The notes under the pieces were generated by a model that was not told the DNA's origin, made no database searches, and worked only from the letters and a program-made list of their open reading frames with translations. Positions 55,030 to 63,118 of a stretch of 64,000 bases of DNA are shown here, piece by piece. Each line of letters opens with the position of its first letter. Position 1 is the stretch's first letter. Made by a program: the position numbers and the translations under genes. Origin of the DNA: Alkaliphilus oremlandii OhILAs (GTDB lineage: Bacteria; Bacillota; Clostridia; Peptostreptococcales; Natronincolaceae); the NCBI RefSeq assembly GCF_000018325.1, contig NC_009922.1, positions 124,001 to 188,000 of the forward strand, given 5' to 3'.

Positions 55030-55197
55030 ATTGATGGATATAAAAAACTAAATTTGATAATCTTTATTGGTATATTAATAAACATAGCACTTTTTTTACT
55101 AAAATTTAATAACCCATTTGAAAAATATACAGCTCGAAGCGAGATCGGTGTGTTTCTTTTAGTTGTATATGGAAGTATTATAATTTTTGTTGGATAG
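55030..55197 (+). CDS. Small membrane protein with ATT in start position
   Basis: A 55-codon frame with two helices (LNLIIFIGILINIALFLLKF and IGVFLLVVYGSIIIFVG). TAAGGAG is spaced 6 bases before an in-frame ATT at 55030, while the only nearby ATG opens a 5-codon dead end. It may use AUU or be a gene that lost its ATG. Function unknown. Confidence 0.4.
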   Translation: MDGYKKLNLIIFIGILINIALFLLKFNNPFEKYTARSEIGVFLLVVYGSIIIFVG

Positions 55198-55267
55198 GCT
55201 ACAATTAATTGGACAGATAATTTAAGGGCATGTACAATAAAAATATAAAATTAAAGGAGCTACACCC

Positions 55268-55558
<291 letters not shown>

Positions 55559-55560
55559 AT

Positions 55561-56394
55561 GTGATTCGTAACAATGCTCACAAATACTCAGTATCAGCAA
55601 TGTGCAAGGTCCTAGAAATTTCAAGAAGTAGTTATTACTATGAATCAAAGCCAAAACAGTATGAATCTAAGCTAACTTCCAAAATCAAGAAAATTTTTCA
55701 GGAAAGCCGTAGTAATTATGGCACCAGAAAAATCAAAGCAGTTCTTAGAGACAATGGATATCAAGTCTCCCGGCGCAGAATCGGAAGAATCATGAAGCAG
55801 GAAGGGTTAGTATCAAAGTATACAGTGGCTCAGTTTAGGCCATATGCAGATAAATGCAACGAATCACAAATAGAAAACTTGGTAAAACGGGAATTCGATG
55901 ATCGTTCACAATATAATGTAGTTGTAAGTGATTTAACATATGTACGAGTAGGAAATCAATGGAATTACATATGTGTTCTTGTCGACCTATTTAATCGTGA
56001 AATCATCGGATATAGTGCAGGTAAAAATAAAGACGCTAACCTAGTTTCAAAGGCATTTGCACGTGTAAATACAAATTTGAAAAATATCCAGGTATTTCAT
56101 ACAGATAGAGGCAATGAATTCAAGAACAAACTTCTGGACGAAACCCTTAAAATATTTGATATAAAGCGCTCCCTTAGCAAGAAAGGATGTCCTTATGATA
56201 ATGCAGTTGCAGAAGCAACGTTTAAAATCATAAAGACGGAATTTGTAAAATATAAGGTATTTGAAACGCTAGAGGAATTACAATATGAACTGGCTGATTA
56301 TGTGAACTGGTTTAATAATCACCGACTTCATTCCTCGTTAGGTTATTTAACGCCAGCTACATTCAGAATGAATACCCTTAAAAAAGTTGTCTGA
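55561..56394 (+). CDS. IS3-family transposase OrfB (DDE integrase)
   Basis: A 277-residue catalytic subunit with a full DDE triad: Asp in VSDLTYVRVGNQW, Asp in FHTDRGNEFKN and Glu in NAVAEATFKIIKTEF. The N-terminal HTH_21 part has GTRKIKAVLRDNGYQVSRRR. GTG start. The frame is uninterrupted, so the element can probably still move. Confidence 0.92.
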   Translation: MIRNNAHKYSVSAMCKVLEISRSSYYYESKPKQYESKLTSKIKKIFQESRSNYGTRKIKAVLRDNGYQVSRRRIGRIMKQEGLVSKYTVAQFRPYADKCNESQIENLVKREFDDRSQYNVVVSDLTYVRVGNQWNYICVLVDLFNREIIGYSAGKNKDANLVSKAFARVNTNLKNIQVFHTDRGNEFKNKLLDETLKIFDIKRSLSKKGCPYDNAVAEATFKIIKTEFVKYKVFETLEELQYELADYVNWFNNHRLHSSLGYLTPATFRMNTLKKVV

Positions 56395-56554
56395 AAAACT
56401 GTTGACAATCCATGTATATAAAAAAATAAAAACTAGCCTTAAACATACAAATAAATATACACTTGTAAAAAGGGAGTGAAAAACTCCTCTTGGATAAGAA
56501 TTAGAAATAAATTCAAAATCAAAAGGGCGTTTATGTCTTAATTAAAAGGTAGTG

Positions 56555-57862
56555 TAAAATAATCTGTGCTTAAGTGAAAATAAACGCTCTTCTCTGGAAA
56601 GAATTACTAATAATATAAATTCAGAGAGGAGCATTTTTTATGAGTACATTACCTAAAGAGTTTTTAAGAGAAATGATTACTTCCGGAAATTGAAAGTCAG
56701 CAGGAGATCTTCAGTCCTATCTAAAAGATATATTTAAGGATGTTCTGCAGGAAATGCTAGAAGCGGAGCTTGAGGTAGAGCTTGGCTATTCTAAGGGAGA
56801 CAGGGAAAACAAGAATACTTCTAATCGCCGGAATGGTTATTCTGAAAAGAAGGTAAAAACTCAGTTTGGTGAAATGAGTTTGGATATTCCTATGGATAGA
56901 AATGGTGAATTTGAACCTGCGGTTGTTCCTAAAAATAAAAGAGACATCTCTGGGATTGAAGAGAAAGTAATTTCTCTTTATGCTAGGGGTATGTCCACAA
57001 GAGATATTCATGAGCAGATTAAAGATATCTACGGTATTGAAGTCTCTGCTGAAATGGTTAGTAAAATCACTGACTCTATATTGCCTAGTATCAAGGAATG
57101 GCAACATAGATCTCTAGATCCAATATATCCTTTTGTTTTCCTAGATGCTATTCATTACAAGGTTAGAGAAGATGGGCAAATTAAAACGAAAGCTGCTTAC
57201 GTTGTTCTCGGTATTAATGTAGATGGATACAAAGATATTTTAGGTATTTGGATTGATGAGAATGAATCTTCTAAGTTTTGGCTCAGTGTTTTAACTGAAC
57301 TTAAGAATAGAGGCCTTCAAGATGTGCTAATATTCAGTGTAGATGGCCTTACTGGATTGAATGATGCGATTAAAAGTGATTTTCCTAAATCTGAGATTCA
57401 AAGATGCATTATTCATCAGCTTAGAAATTCCTTTAAATATGTCAGTTATAAGGAACTAAAGGGGTTTGCTAAGGATTTTAAAGAGGTTTACTCTGCAATT
57501 ACTGAGGAATCCGCTTATGAAAAGTTAATGAATCTTCAAGATAAATGGGGACAAAAATATCCATTTGCTATTAAAAGTTGGGATGAGAACTGGTCATTAC
57601 TTTCTTCATTTTCAAGTTTCCTAAGGAGATTAGAACAATTATGTACACCACCAATGCAATAGAGAGTCTACATCGCCAATTTAGGAAGGTTACTAAGACG
57701 AAGTCTGTATTTACTAATGACCAATCCTTGGAAAAAATACTTTACTTAGCTAGCCAAAATGTGATTAAAAAATGGACTCAAAGATATAGAAATTGGGACT
57801 CCATAATTAATCAACTAGCAATACTTTATGATGATAGGTTAAAATCATACCTGTAAGTGGCT
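56555..57862 (+). mobile_element. IS256-family element, inactive remnant
   Basis: The left end near GGTAGTGTAAAATAATCTGT (56553) looks like an IS256-type terminus. I could not find its inverted copy on the right, so that end seems lost or diverged. The transposase inside is broken twice. It lies about 150 bp from the IS3 element. Confidence 0.6.
56640..57856 (+). pseudogene. IS256-family transposase, nonsense plus frameshift
   Basis: An ATG at 56640 opens MSTLPKEFLREMITSGN, then TGA at 56691, then SAGDLQSYLKDIFKDVLQEM and the mutator transposase core (ISLYARGMSTRDIHEQIKDI, FLDAIHYKVREDGQIK, FSVDGLTGLNDAIKSDFPKS). Near 57615 one T is missing, so the frame changes before MYTTNAIESLHRQFRKVTKT. 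The second half runs to 57856. Two independent lesions show it is dead. Confidence 0.88.
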
Positions 57863-58200
57863 TAAATTAATCTATAGTGATTAGTATAATGATTAACAAT
57901 TAACCATTCAGGTATAAAAATAAGCCTACTTTCCCGTTTGAATAATTATTGCCAAAATTATAAGAAAATATGAATAGATTCTAATGATTTTGGCAAAATA
58001 TGAAATATAGTTATGAAATTGTAATATTTATCCAAATTTAATATTAATAATTCTTTCTAGATTAGAAGCTATAATCTAATCTAAAGCACAAGGTTATTTA
58101 CAGACTCTTTTGGTCTAACTTTTGGGGGTCACATCATAGTGTTGGGTGTTCTTTATTTATACATTTAATAAAACATATAGTTTTAGATTGATAAATATTA
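57863..58200. other. 338-bp spacer, nothing identified
   Basis: AT-rich sequence between the dead IS256 element and the gene at 58201 (-). I see no ORF, promoter of good quality or terminator. A short TATGAAATTGTAATATTTATCC-like stretch near 58010 resembles the left half of the repeats at 59955 and 61253, but the rest is absent. Confidence 0.3.
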
Positions 58201-58716
58201 TTATTCGGTTAATATACTACTTAATTTCCAATCTTCATTTTCATAGGAAAATATCATGATAATAACAGGTATAGAATCATAGTATTCTGAATGTATTTCA
58301 TATCCCGTTGTAAAAGTTCTATTATCCTCTGAAAGGATATAATACCTTTGCCTTAGAATAGGAGTATCTTTTCTAGTATATAAATCATATGAAACTTCAC
58401 CATTTTCAGTAGTAAATATTATTGTATCTGGTAGAACTTTAGTATTATTTGATACTTCTCTTTCTAACATAGTTAGATCTTTTTCTATTAAGGACTTATA
58501 GATACTTCTTGCTTTTATGTCTAGAGTATCACGTAGAAAGTATTCTGTCTCATAATGTTCTTTTATAGTTTGGTTCTCTATTTCTAATTCTTCTAGTCTG
58601 CTTTTAAGTATTTGATTGTTTTTAGTAAGATCTTTGATATTGCTGCTAATGATTAAATAGCTAATTAGAAATATTATTAATATTAATGATACAATCAATG
58701 GTTTGTTTTTAAGCAT
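58201..58716 (-). CDS. Membrane-anchored protein, unknown
   Basis: A 171-residue protein with one N-terminal helix (LIVSLILIIFLISYLIISS), a coiled-coil segment (NNQILKSRLEELEIENQTIK) and a beta-rich external domain (VSYDLYTRKDTPILRQRYYI, ending VIIMIFSYENEDWKLSS). GGAGGTCAGG precedes the ATG. It may be a cell-surface accessory protein of the following lysis locus, but this rests on position only. Confidence 0.6.
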   Translation of the reverse strand: MLKNKPLIVSLILIIFLISYLIISSNIKDLTKNNQILKSRLEELEIENQTIKEHYETEYFLRDTLDIKARSIYKSLIEKDLTMLEREVSNNTKVLPDTIIFTTENGEVSYDLYTRKDTPILRQRYYILSEDNRTFTTGYEIHSEYYDSIPVIIMIFSYENEDWKLSSILTE

Positions 58717-58863
58717 AAGCCTGACCTCCCATTAAAACGCAATTGGAAATCTATGGGTATATTATATCATATAATTATGCGATATATAAACTTAATATTG
58801 AGTAAGAAATAAAAGTTCATTAGAAATTGCTACTAGCATCTGCCAGTAGCACAATTCCTGTAA

Positions 58864-59445
58864 TTATCTTGGTGGTAATGTATTAATGAAAGATATAATA
58901 CCATCAGCGATGGCATATCCTGCATTACGACGGAATGTAGATGATTTTAGTTTTTCCAAATCGGCTGTTGTATCCATAAATAGCACTTCTGGAAGTATAG
59001 CCCACGCATTTGTATTTTTTGGGTCAAGTACATATATATTTTCGCCACGTTGACTCGGAGCAGTTCTAACATTTCTATTAGCTACACCTAGATTTGATAC
59101 TAGCTTACTGTTTACACTTTGGGCTAGTTGATTTACGTATGTACTTGCATTGTCATGTTTCCATGTTTCAACTCCCGTTCCTCCACCTGCATTATTATGT
59201 ATGGATACAAAGATGTCTGCCCCGAAAGCATTTGAGGCGTCAGACCTTTCGTCAACATATAACTTACCACTGATATCGGTTTCCCTGCTCATCTTTGTTT
59301 TAACTCCATAACTAGCCAATCTATCTCTTGTATGTTTTGCTATATCTAAAGCAAAATCTTTTTCATAAAAGGTACCATTTTTTGCTCCAACGTCTGTTCC
59401 ACCATGACCAGGATCAATGAAAACTTTATAGAGCGAATAAGACAT
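58864..59445 (-). CDS. N-acetylmuramoyl-L-alanine amidase (Amidase_3)
   Basis: A 193-residue zinc amidase that cuts the peptide stem off peptidoglycan. Zinc ligands are His in VFIDPGHGGTDVGA, Glu in FYEKDFALD and His in IFVSIHNNAGGG, with the catalytic Glu in ILPEVLFMDTTADLEK. There is no signal peptide and no cell-wall-binding domain, so it needs a holin or lysis to reach the wall, as phage endolysins do. ATG 59445 is used because GGAGG lies 8 bases before it. The holin gene lies upstream in the same direction. Confidence 0.92.
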   Translation of the reverse strand: MSYSLYKVFIDPGHGGTDVGAKNGTFYEKDFALDIAKHTRDRLASYGVKTKMSRETDISGKLYVDERSDASNAFGADIFVSIHNNAGGGTGVETWKHDNASTYVNQLAQSVNSKLVSNLGVANRNVRTAPSQRGENIYVLDPKNTNAWAILPEVLFMDTTADLEKLKSSTFRRNAGYAIADGIISFINTLPPR

Positions 59446-59472
59446 TTTAATTTCCTCCATTTTATATTTTGT

Positions 59473-59567
59473 ATTTTGTAGGACTATCTCTATTGGCTAA
59501 CTTATTTCGTCTTACACTATATAAAAGGAGATTTAAGGTAAATATCAACCATCCTATAAAATTTAAT
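59473..59567 (+). repeat. Long direct repeat, copy 1
   Basis: About 95 bp, 37 of them (59499-59535) identical to the copy at 63050-63086. The identical core begins AACTTATTTCGTCTTACACT. It lies just upstream of the amidase at 58864, in the same relation as copy 2 to the amidase at 62443. Confidence 0.85.
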
Positions 59568-59591
59568 GAAAAATTTTTATGATGTTTAGTG

Positions 59592-59831
59592 CTATGATTC
59601 CTTTTGCTTTGTTATGATATAGGATTTAACCTCTTCCACATCTTTTCTTACACTTTCAATAACATTCAGTTTATCTGTTAATGTAGCAATAATTTCTTGG
59701 TATTTCTGCTCTCTTTCATCTTGCTTGAGATCTCTCTTTTCCTGTGTTTTCAAGATGTAAAAAATAAGGACTACCGATAATGTTGCCCAAATCCCTTGGG
59801 TAGAAGCAAGCTTTAATACTTCATTTGCCAT
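59592..59831 (-). CDS. BhlA/UviB-type holin
   Basis: A 79-residue protein of the BhlA/UviB family. One N-terminal membrane helix (GIWATLSVVLIFYILKTQ) is followed by a highly charged coiled coil (KRDLKQDEREQKYQEIIATL, DKLNVIESVRKDVEEVK). The start MANEVLKLASTQGIWA is typical. Such holins form holes that release endolysins or bacteriocins. It is on the same strand as the amidase at 58864, with a TTTACA-type promoter about 60 bases upstream. AGGAGGTG precedes the ATG. Confidence 0.88.
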   Translation of the reverse strand: MANEVLKLASTQGIWATLSVVLIFYILKTQEKRDLKQDEREQKYQEIIATLTDKLNVIESVRKDVEEVKSYIITKQKES

Positions 59832-59890
59832 TATTACACCTCCTTGGACCCTATTTATAGAAGGGTTATTTTAATTGTATTTTCTATAAT

Positions 59891-59918
59891 TAAGAGTAGA
59901 GAAATAGAGAAATGTAAA
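59891..59918 (-). promoter_or_regulatory. UviA/TcdR-type promoter of holin
   Basis: On the minus strand TTTACA (59918-59913), 16 bp, then CTCTTA (59896-59891). TTTACA is the -35 of TcdR/BotR/UviA-type sigma factors. The same layout lies before the sigma gene at 60379. Confidence 0.5.
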
Positions 59919-59954
59919 CTATGGGGAAAGAGATCAATAGAAGTAGCAGTAAAT

Positions 59955-60017
59955 TGAAATGAAATTGTAATATATTTACAGCATTTCACGACAAATTATA
60001 CAGGTTCATTATGATAA
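59955..60017 (+). promoter_or_regulatory. WalR-like box plus promoter, copy 1
   Basis: TGAAAT (59955) and TGTAAT (59966) are 11 bp apart, like a WalR site with one mismatch. After a CATTT element comes ACGACA (59988), 17 bp, and TATGATA (60010). The whole 65-bp block resembles copy 2 at 61253. Confidence 0.45.
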
Positions 60018-60288
60018 ACTGAATTTGATACAGAAAGAAGAAGTATCTCTAATGAGAGTCTGCTGGGTAAAGTAGAATTTTCCTATTTATTCTAAAAAAA
60101 TTTTACTGTTTTTTTGGAACATAAGTTCTGAAAAAGAGAAAATATAACATAAAAGTACTGTTTATAAAAAAGCTTCTATAAAAGTGTTAGAAGGAATCTT
60201 TTTTTGAAACTCATTACGGGAAAGTTCTCCTTTAGAAATACATTGTAAGTAAAACTTTCCTATTCGTTATAAAAAATAAGAGAGATGG

Positions 60289-60318
60289 TTTACAAAAATA
60301 GAAAAAATTACTTTTATA
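60289..60318 (+). promoter_or_regulatory. UviA/TcdR-type promoter of sigma operon
   Basis: TTTACA (60289-60294), 16 bp, CTTTTATA (60311-60318), 61 bases before the sigma gene. It matches the holin promoter in both boxes and spacing, suggesting autoregulation. Confidence 0.5.
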
Positions 60319-60378
60319 TATTAAATAGAATTCTATTTGTATCGCTAAAGAAAATTAAAGGGTAGGAGGGATCAAAGT

Positions 60379-60906
60379 ATGAATCAATTGGCAAAGGGCT
60401 TCTTAAACAATCAAACTTTTAGTAATAATTTAGTCAAGGATTTATCATTAGATAATTTGCAAGATGAATTTAATGGATATGCTTTCAAAGTTTATCTAAA
60501 TGGATATATAAAAAAGACAATCGTTTTTGGTGCAATGCAAATTAAGAAAAAATCTAGTCAAATAAGTAAAAAAGAAGAATTGAGTTTAAATATTATTGAT
60601 CCTAATTTTAATGAAGAGAGAATCAATTTAATTACAGATACAGTGGATGATTTTGTGGAGAACATAGGTGAATCTCTTATAAAAGAAGATTGCTGTGACT
60701 ATAGTGAACTATTATACGATAGAGAGCTAATATTAGCAATTAATACTTTGACAGATAGACAAAAGGAAATCTTGCACAGATGCGTCATCATAGGAGAAAG
60801 TGATACTGTAGTTGCAAAAAAACTTGGGATTACAAAGCAAGGAGTTAACAAGGCAAAAAAGTCAGCATTAAATAAAATTAGAAAAAAATTATCTTACAGT
60901 GCTTGA
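60379..60906 (+). CDS. Sigma factor subunit with region 4 (SigO-like)
   Basis: A 175-residue sigma-70-type protein lacking a full region 2. The C-terminal third is region 4 (ILAINTLTDRQKEILHRCVI and SDTVVAKKLGITKQGVNKAK, about residues 118-160), which reads the -35 box. The N-terminal part (FNGYAFKVYLNGYIKKTIVF) resembles the corresponding part of SigO- and UviA-like proteins. The next gene supplies a region-2-like piece, as in the Bacillus SigO-RsoA pair. GGAGGG precedes the ATG. Likely targets are its own promoter and the holin. Confidence 0.8.
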   Translation: MNQLAKGFLNNQTFSNNLVKDLSLDNLQDEFNGYAFKVYLNGYIKKTIVFGAMQIKKKSSQISKKEELSLNIIDPNFNEERINLITDTVDDFVENIGESLIKEDCCDYSELLYDRELILAINTLTDRQKEILHRCVIIGESDTVVAKKLGITKQGVNKAKKSALNKIRKKLSYSA

Positions 60907-60933
60907 GAGGGTTGGTAGAGGAGGTATTGATAT

Positions 60934-61185
60934 ATGAAAAATAGAGAATTACGAGAAGTCTTTAATAGTGCAAAGAATGGCGATCAAATCGCGATGGAGA
61001 AAATGTTAAAAATGTTTAGACCTTTGATTTATAAAAATAGTTTTATAGATGGAAAGTTCGATGAAGATTGCTTTCAAGACATTAGTATTAAGTTTATAAG
61101 CTGTATTAAGACTTTTGAGTTATCCCCTATAGCAATGGAAGATATACATAAATCTTTTGAAGAAATATTTCATGAGAAAGAATGA
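60934..61185 (+). CDS. Sigma region 2-like co-factor (RsoA-like)
   Basis: An 83-residue protein equal to a lone sigma region 2: a basic head (MKNRELREVFNSAKNGDQIA), MLKMFRPLIYKNSFIDGKFD and the conserved DEDCFQDISIKFISCIKTF, where DEDxxQDI is a hallmark of region 2.1-2.2. It is 27 bp after the region-4 gene. In B. subtilis, RsoA of the same size and type combines with SigO to make one active sigma. The pair here should do the same. GAGGAGGT lies before the ATG. Confidence 0.78.
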   Translation: MKNRELREVFNSAKNGDQIAMEKMLKMFRPLIYKNSFIDGKFDEDCFQDISIKFISCIKTFELSPIAMEDIHKSFEEIFHEKE

Positions 61186-61252
61186 CCAGTTGATATTAAT
61201 ATTTTAAAGTTAATGTATAAAGGAGGGAGAAATAAATCTATTGATTTTGAAT

Positions 61253-61315
61253 TGTAATAAGATTGTAATATATTTTCTACATTTTTTGACATGTTTGCTA
61301 GGTTAAATATGTTAG
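61253..61315 (+). promoter_or_regulatory. WalR-like box plus promoter, copy 2
   Basis: TGTAAT (61253-61258), AAGAT, TGTAAT (61264-61269) is an exact WalR-type TGTAAT-N5-TGTAAT site. TTGACA (61286-61291) and ATGTTA (61309-61314) follow with 17 bp between them. The lipoprotein gene starts 173 bp downstream. Confidence 0.5.
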
Positions 61316-61486
61316 GATTATAATAATATGGATAAGAATTTTTAAATTGATTTGCAGGCTATATAACACTTGGATAGTATTTTCAATATATTTACGATTC
61401 AACTAGCACAATAGATTATAATAATAAAAATTAAAATGGTAAATATATTTTTTTACAATATAGTATATAAGAGTGGAGGAGATAAA

Positions 61487-62395
61487 TTGAGAAATATAAA
61501 AATAACTATTATTCTGGTAATAATCATTCTTTCAAATGGATGTTCTTTAAGCATGTCAAATATGGAAAAACTCAATTCAATAGATAGCCCAATTGAAATT
61601 TATGTTGAAAATGATTATGGCTCTTCATGGAGCCATGTAGGTTTATACTCTACATTTTTAGATGATCATAGTTCAAAACTATATATCTTAAAAGAAGATA
61701 AAATTTTTTTTGTGGTTGAGGACTATAACTATTGGGAACCAATATTATCGCCCGATGGTGAGCATTTTTTAGCAATAGATTTCCAAAGATTAAATCAGAA
61801 TGAGAAATATATTTTCTACTTATTTAATACTAAAACAAGGGAAAAGGAATTTTTTACAGAAGTGGATTTTTACCAAGAATTTGACAATCAACCTAGCCTG
61901 AGCTCTATTATTTGGAATGAAGAAGGGATCTACGCTCTTAGCAAAACTTTTGGCGAAGATAATAAACTTATAAGTTCTAATTTAATTATGCTTGATAGGT
62001 CTAGCGATATTGAAGTTATATGGGAGAATCCCCCTTTTTCTTCAATTGAAGATATTGTTAACAACTGGGTGCTATATTACACTGGGGAGGATTATATTGC
62101 TCATAATATTTTAACTAAAGAATCTATAGTATATGAAATTTTCCAAAAGACTATCAATGGTCTTCATGATTATAGAAATTTAAAATTCCTGCAGGCTCCA
62201 ATGAAATTAGTAGGTAGCAAGATATATAATTATAATGAATATTATACATTTATATATAGCCATGAGGAGGGCAATATTACCAGAATTTCTGATGGGCAAT
62301 TTATAGGTTTTTCAACTTCTGGATTTGCTTACAAAAAATATACAGGCAATGAAAATAAACACATTATATATATTAAACCTTTTGATTTTAAATAA
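61487..62395 (+). CDS. Predicted lipoprotein, unknown
   Basis: A 302-residue exported lipoprotein with TTG start, GGAGGAGAT 7 bases upstream, a hydrophobic signal (ITIILVIIILSNGC) and the lipobox Cys near residue 19. The mature part has beta-propeller-like strands (KLYILKEDKIFFVVEDYNYW, SPDGEHFLAIDFQRLNQ, YIFYLFNTKTREKEFF), as in WD40-like/TolB-type surface proteins. It sits between the sigma genes and the second amidase. Control by the WalR-like promoter upstream would fit a cell-wall role. Confidence 0.72.
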   Translation: MRNIKITIILVIIILSNGCSLSMSNMEKLNSIDSPIEIYVENDYGSSWSHVGLYSTFLDDHSSKLYILKEDKIFFVVEDYNYWEPILSPDGEHFLAIDFQRLNQNEKYIFYLFNTKTREKEFFTEVDFYQEFDNQPSLSSIIWNEEGIYALSKTFGEDNKLISSNLIMLDRSSDIEVIWENPPFSSIEDIVNNWVLYYTGEDYIAHNILTKESIVYEIFQKTINGLHDYRNLKFLQAPMKLVGSKIYNYNEYYTFIYSHEEGNITRISDGQFIGFSTSGFAYKKYTGNENKHIIYIKPFDFK

Positions 62396-62396
62396 C

Positions 62397-62439
62397 TTCT
62401 CAAAAAGCATGATGAATTATTCATCATGCTTTTTGAGAA
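62397..62439. terminator. Bidirectional terminator
   Basis: A perfect 19-bp inverted repeat with AAAAAGCATGATGAA in one arm and TTCATCATGCTTTTT in the other, between the lipoprotein (+) and amidase (-) genes. Confidence 0.92.
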
Positions 62440-62442
62440 AAT

Positions 62443-62988
62443 TTAATTTTCGGGCTGAGGATATAATTTGTTCATTACTAAGCCTCGGATGCTAGACAGT
62501 TGCGATTTTACTGATGAACCAGGGCAACTAGAACTAGCCAAATCACCATGACCGTAAATTTTTGAAGGTGAAATATTATTGGTATAACAAAGCCAAGCTA
62601 AGAGACTTACTAATTTACTTTTTTGTGTAGAAGTTAAACTGCGTATGTCGTAATTTCCATGAATCATTACAGCAATACTACAATAATTGTATCCTGGAGT
62701 ATGAACTCCTTCTTTTGTATCATTTCTTCCCTGTAAAATTGTTCCCTTAATTCCTACACAATAGTGATAGCCTATATCAGCCCATCCGTTACTATCCATG
62801 TGAATTTCTTGATATCTTTTCATAGCAGCTTTTTCATCAGGATAAACCTTTACGATATTATCATTTGCATCTCCTGCATGATGAATTACTATGTATTGCT
62901 TACTTCCTAAGTTAACCAAATTATTTGTTGCACTTCTAGCTCCCCACCCAGATCTCGATACCATTGAAGGCTCTGATTGATATATCAT
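62443..62988 (-). CDS. N-acetylmuramoyl-L-alanine amidase (Amidase_2/PGRP)
   Basis: A 181-residue zinc amidase of the T7-lysozyme/PGRP fold. The start is typical (SMVSRSGWGARSATNNL), followed by a zinc His in YIVIHHAGDAN, a Tyr/His region in ADIGYHYCVG, and the last ligands in IYGHGDLASSSCPG (His and Cys). Like the amidase at 58864 it has no signal peptide or wall-binding domain, so it is endolysin-like, but the folds are unrelated. ATG 62988 or TTG 62994 could be the start, both after AAAAGGAG. Confidence 0.9.
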   Translation of the reverse strand: MIYQSEPSMVSRSGWGARSATNNLVNLGSKQYIVIHHAGDANDNIVKVYPDEKAAMKRYQEIHMDSNGWADIGYHYCVGIKGTILQGRNDTKEGVHTPGYNYCSIAVMIHGNYDIRSLTSTQKSKLVSLLAWLCYTNNISPSKIYGHGDLASSSCPGSSVKSQLSSIRGLVMNKLYPQPEN

Positions 62989-63024
62989 TTGCAAACATCT
63001 CCTTTTATACTATAATATATTTTT

Positions 63025-63118
63025 ATTTTGCAAGACTCTTTTGTCGGCCAACTTATTTCGTCTTACACTATATAAAAGGAGATTTAGGATAAATAATCAA
63101 CCAATTTTAAAATTTAAT
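63025..63118 (+). repeat. Long direct repeat, copy 2
   Basis: Matches 59473-59567 with a 37-bp identical core (63050-63086). Its right end runs into the stop codon of the gene at 63114 (-). Similarity drops sharply on both sides. Confidence 0.85.

Larger units (their letters stand above)
59832..60378. other. 547-bp divergent regulatory region of lysis locus
   Basis: It lies between the holin (-) and the sigma operon (+). Besides the promoters listed separately it contains three hairpins: AGTAGAATTTT with AAAATTTTACT then T7 (60073-60117), TTCTA with TAGAA then T7 (about 60168-60206), and GGAAAGTT with AACTTTCC (about 60220-60260). The first two look like terminators, so the long leader may have several stop points. 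Confidence 0.5.

Noticed and set aside
58864..63000. Complete prophage
   Set aside because: Only holin, amidases and sigma-like genes are present. No integrase, terminase, portal, capsid or tail gene occurs in the window.
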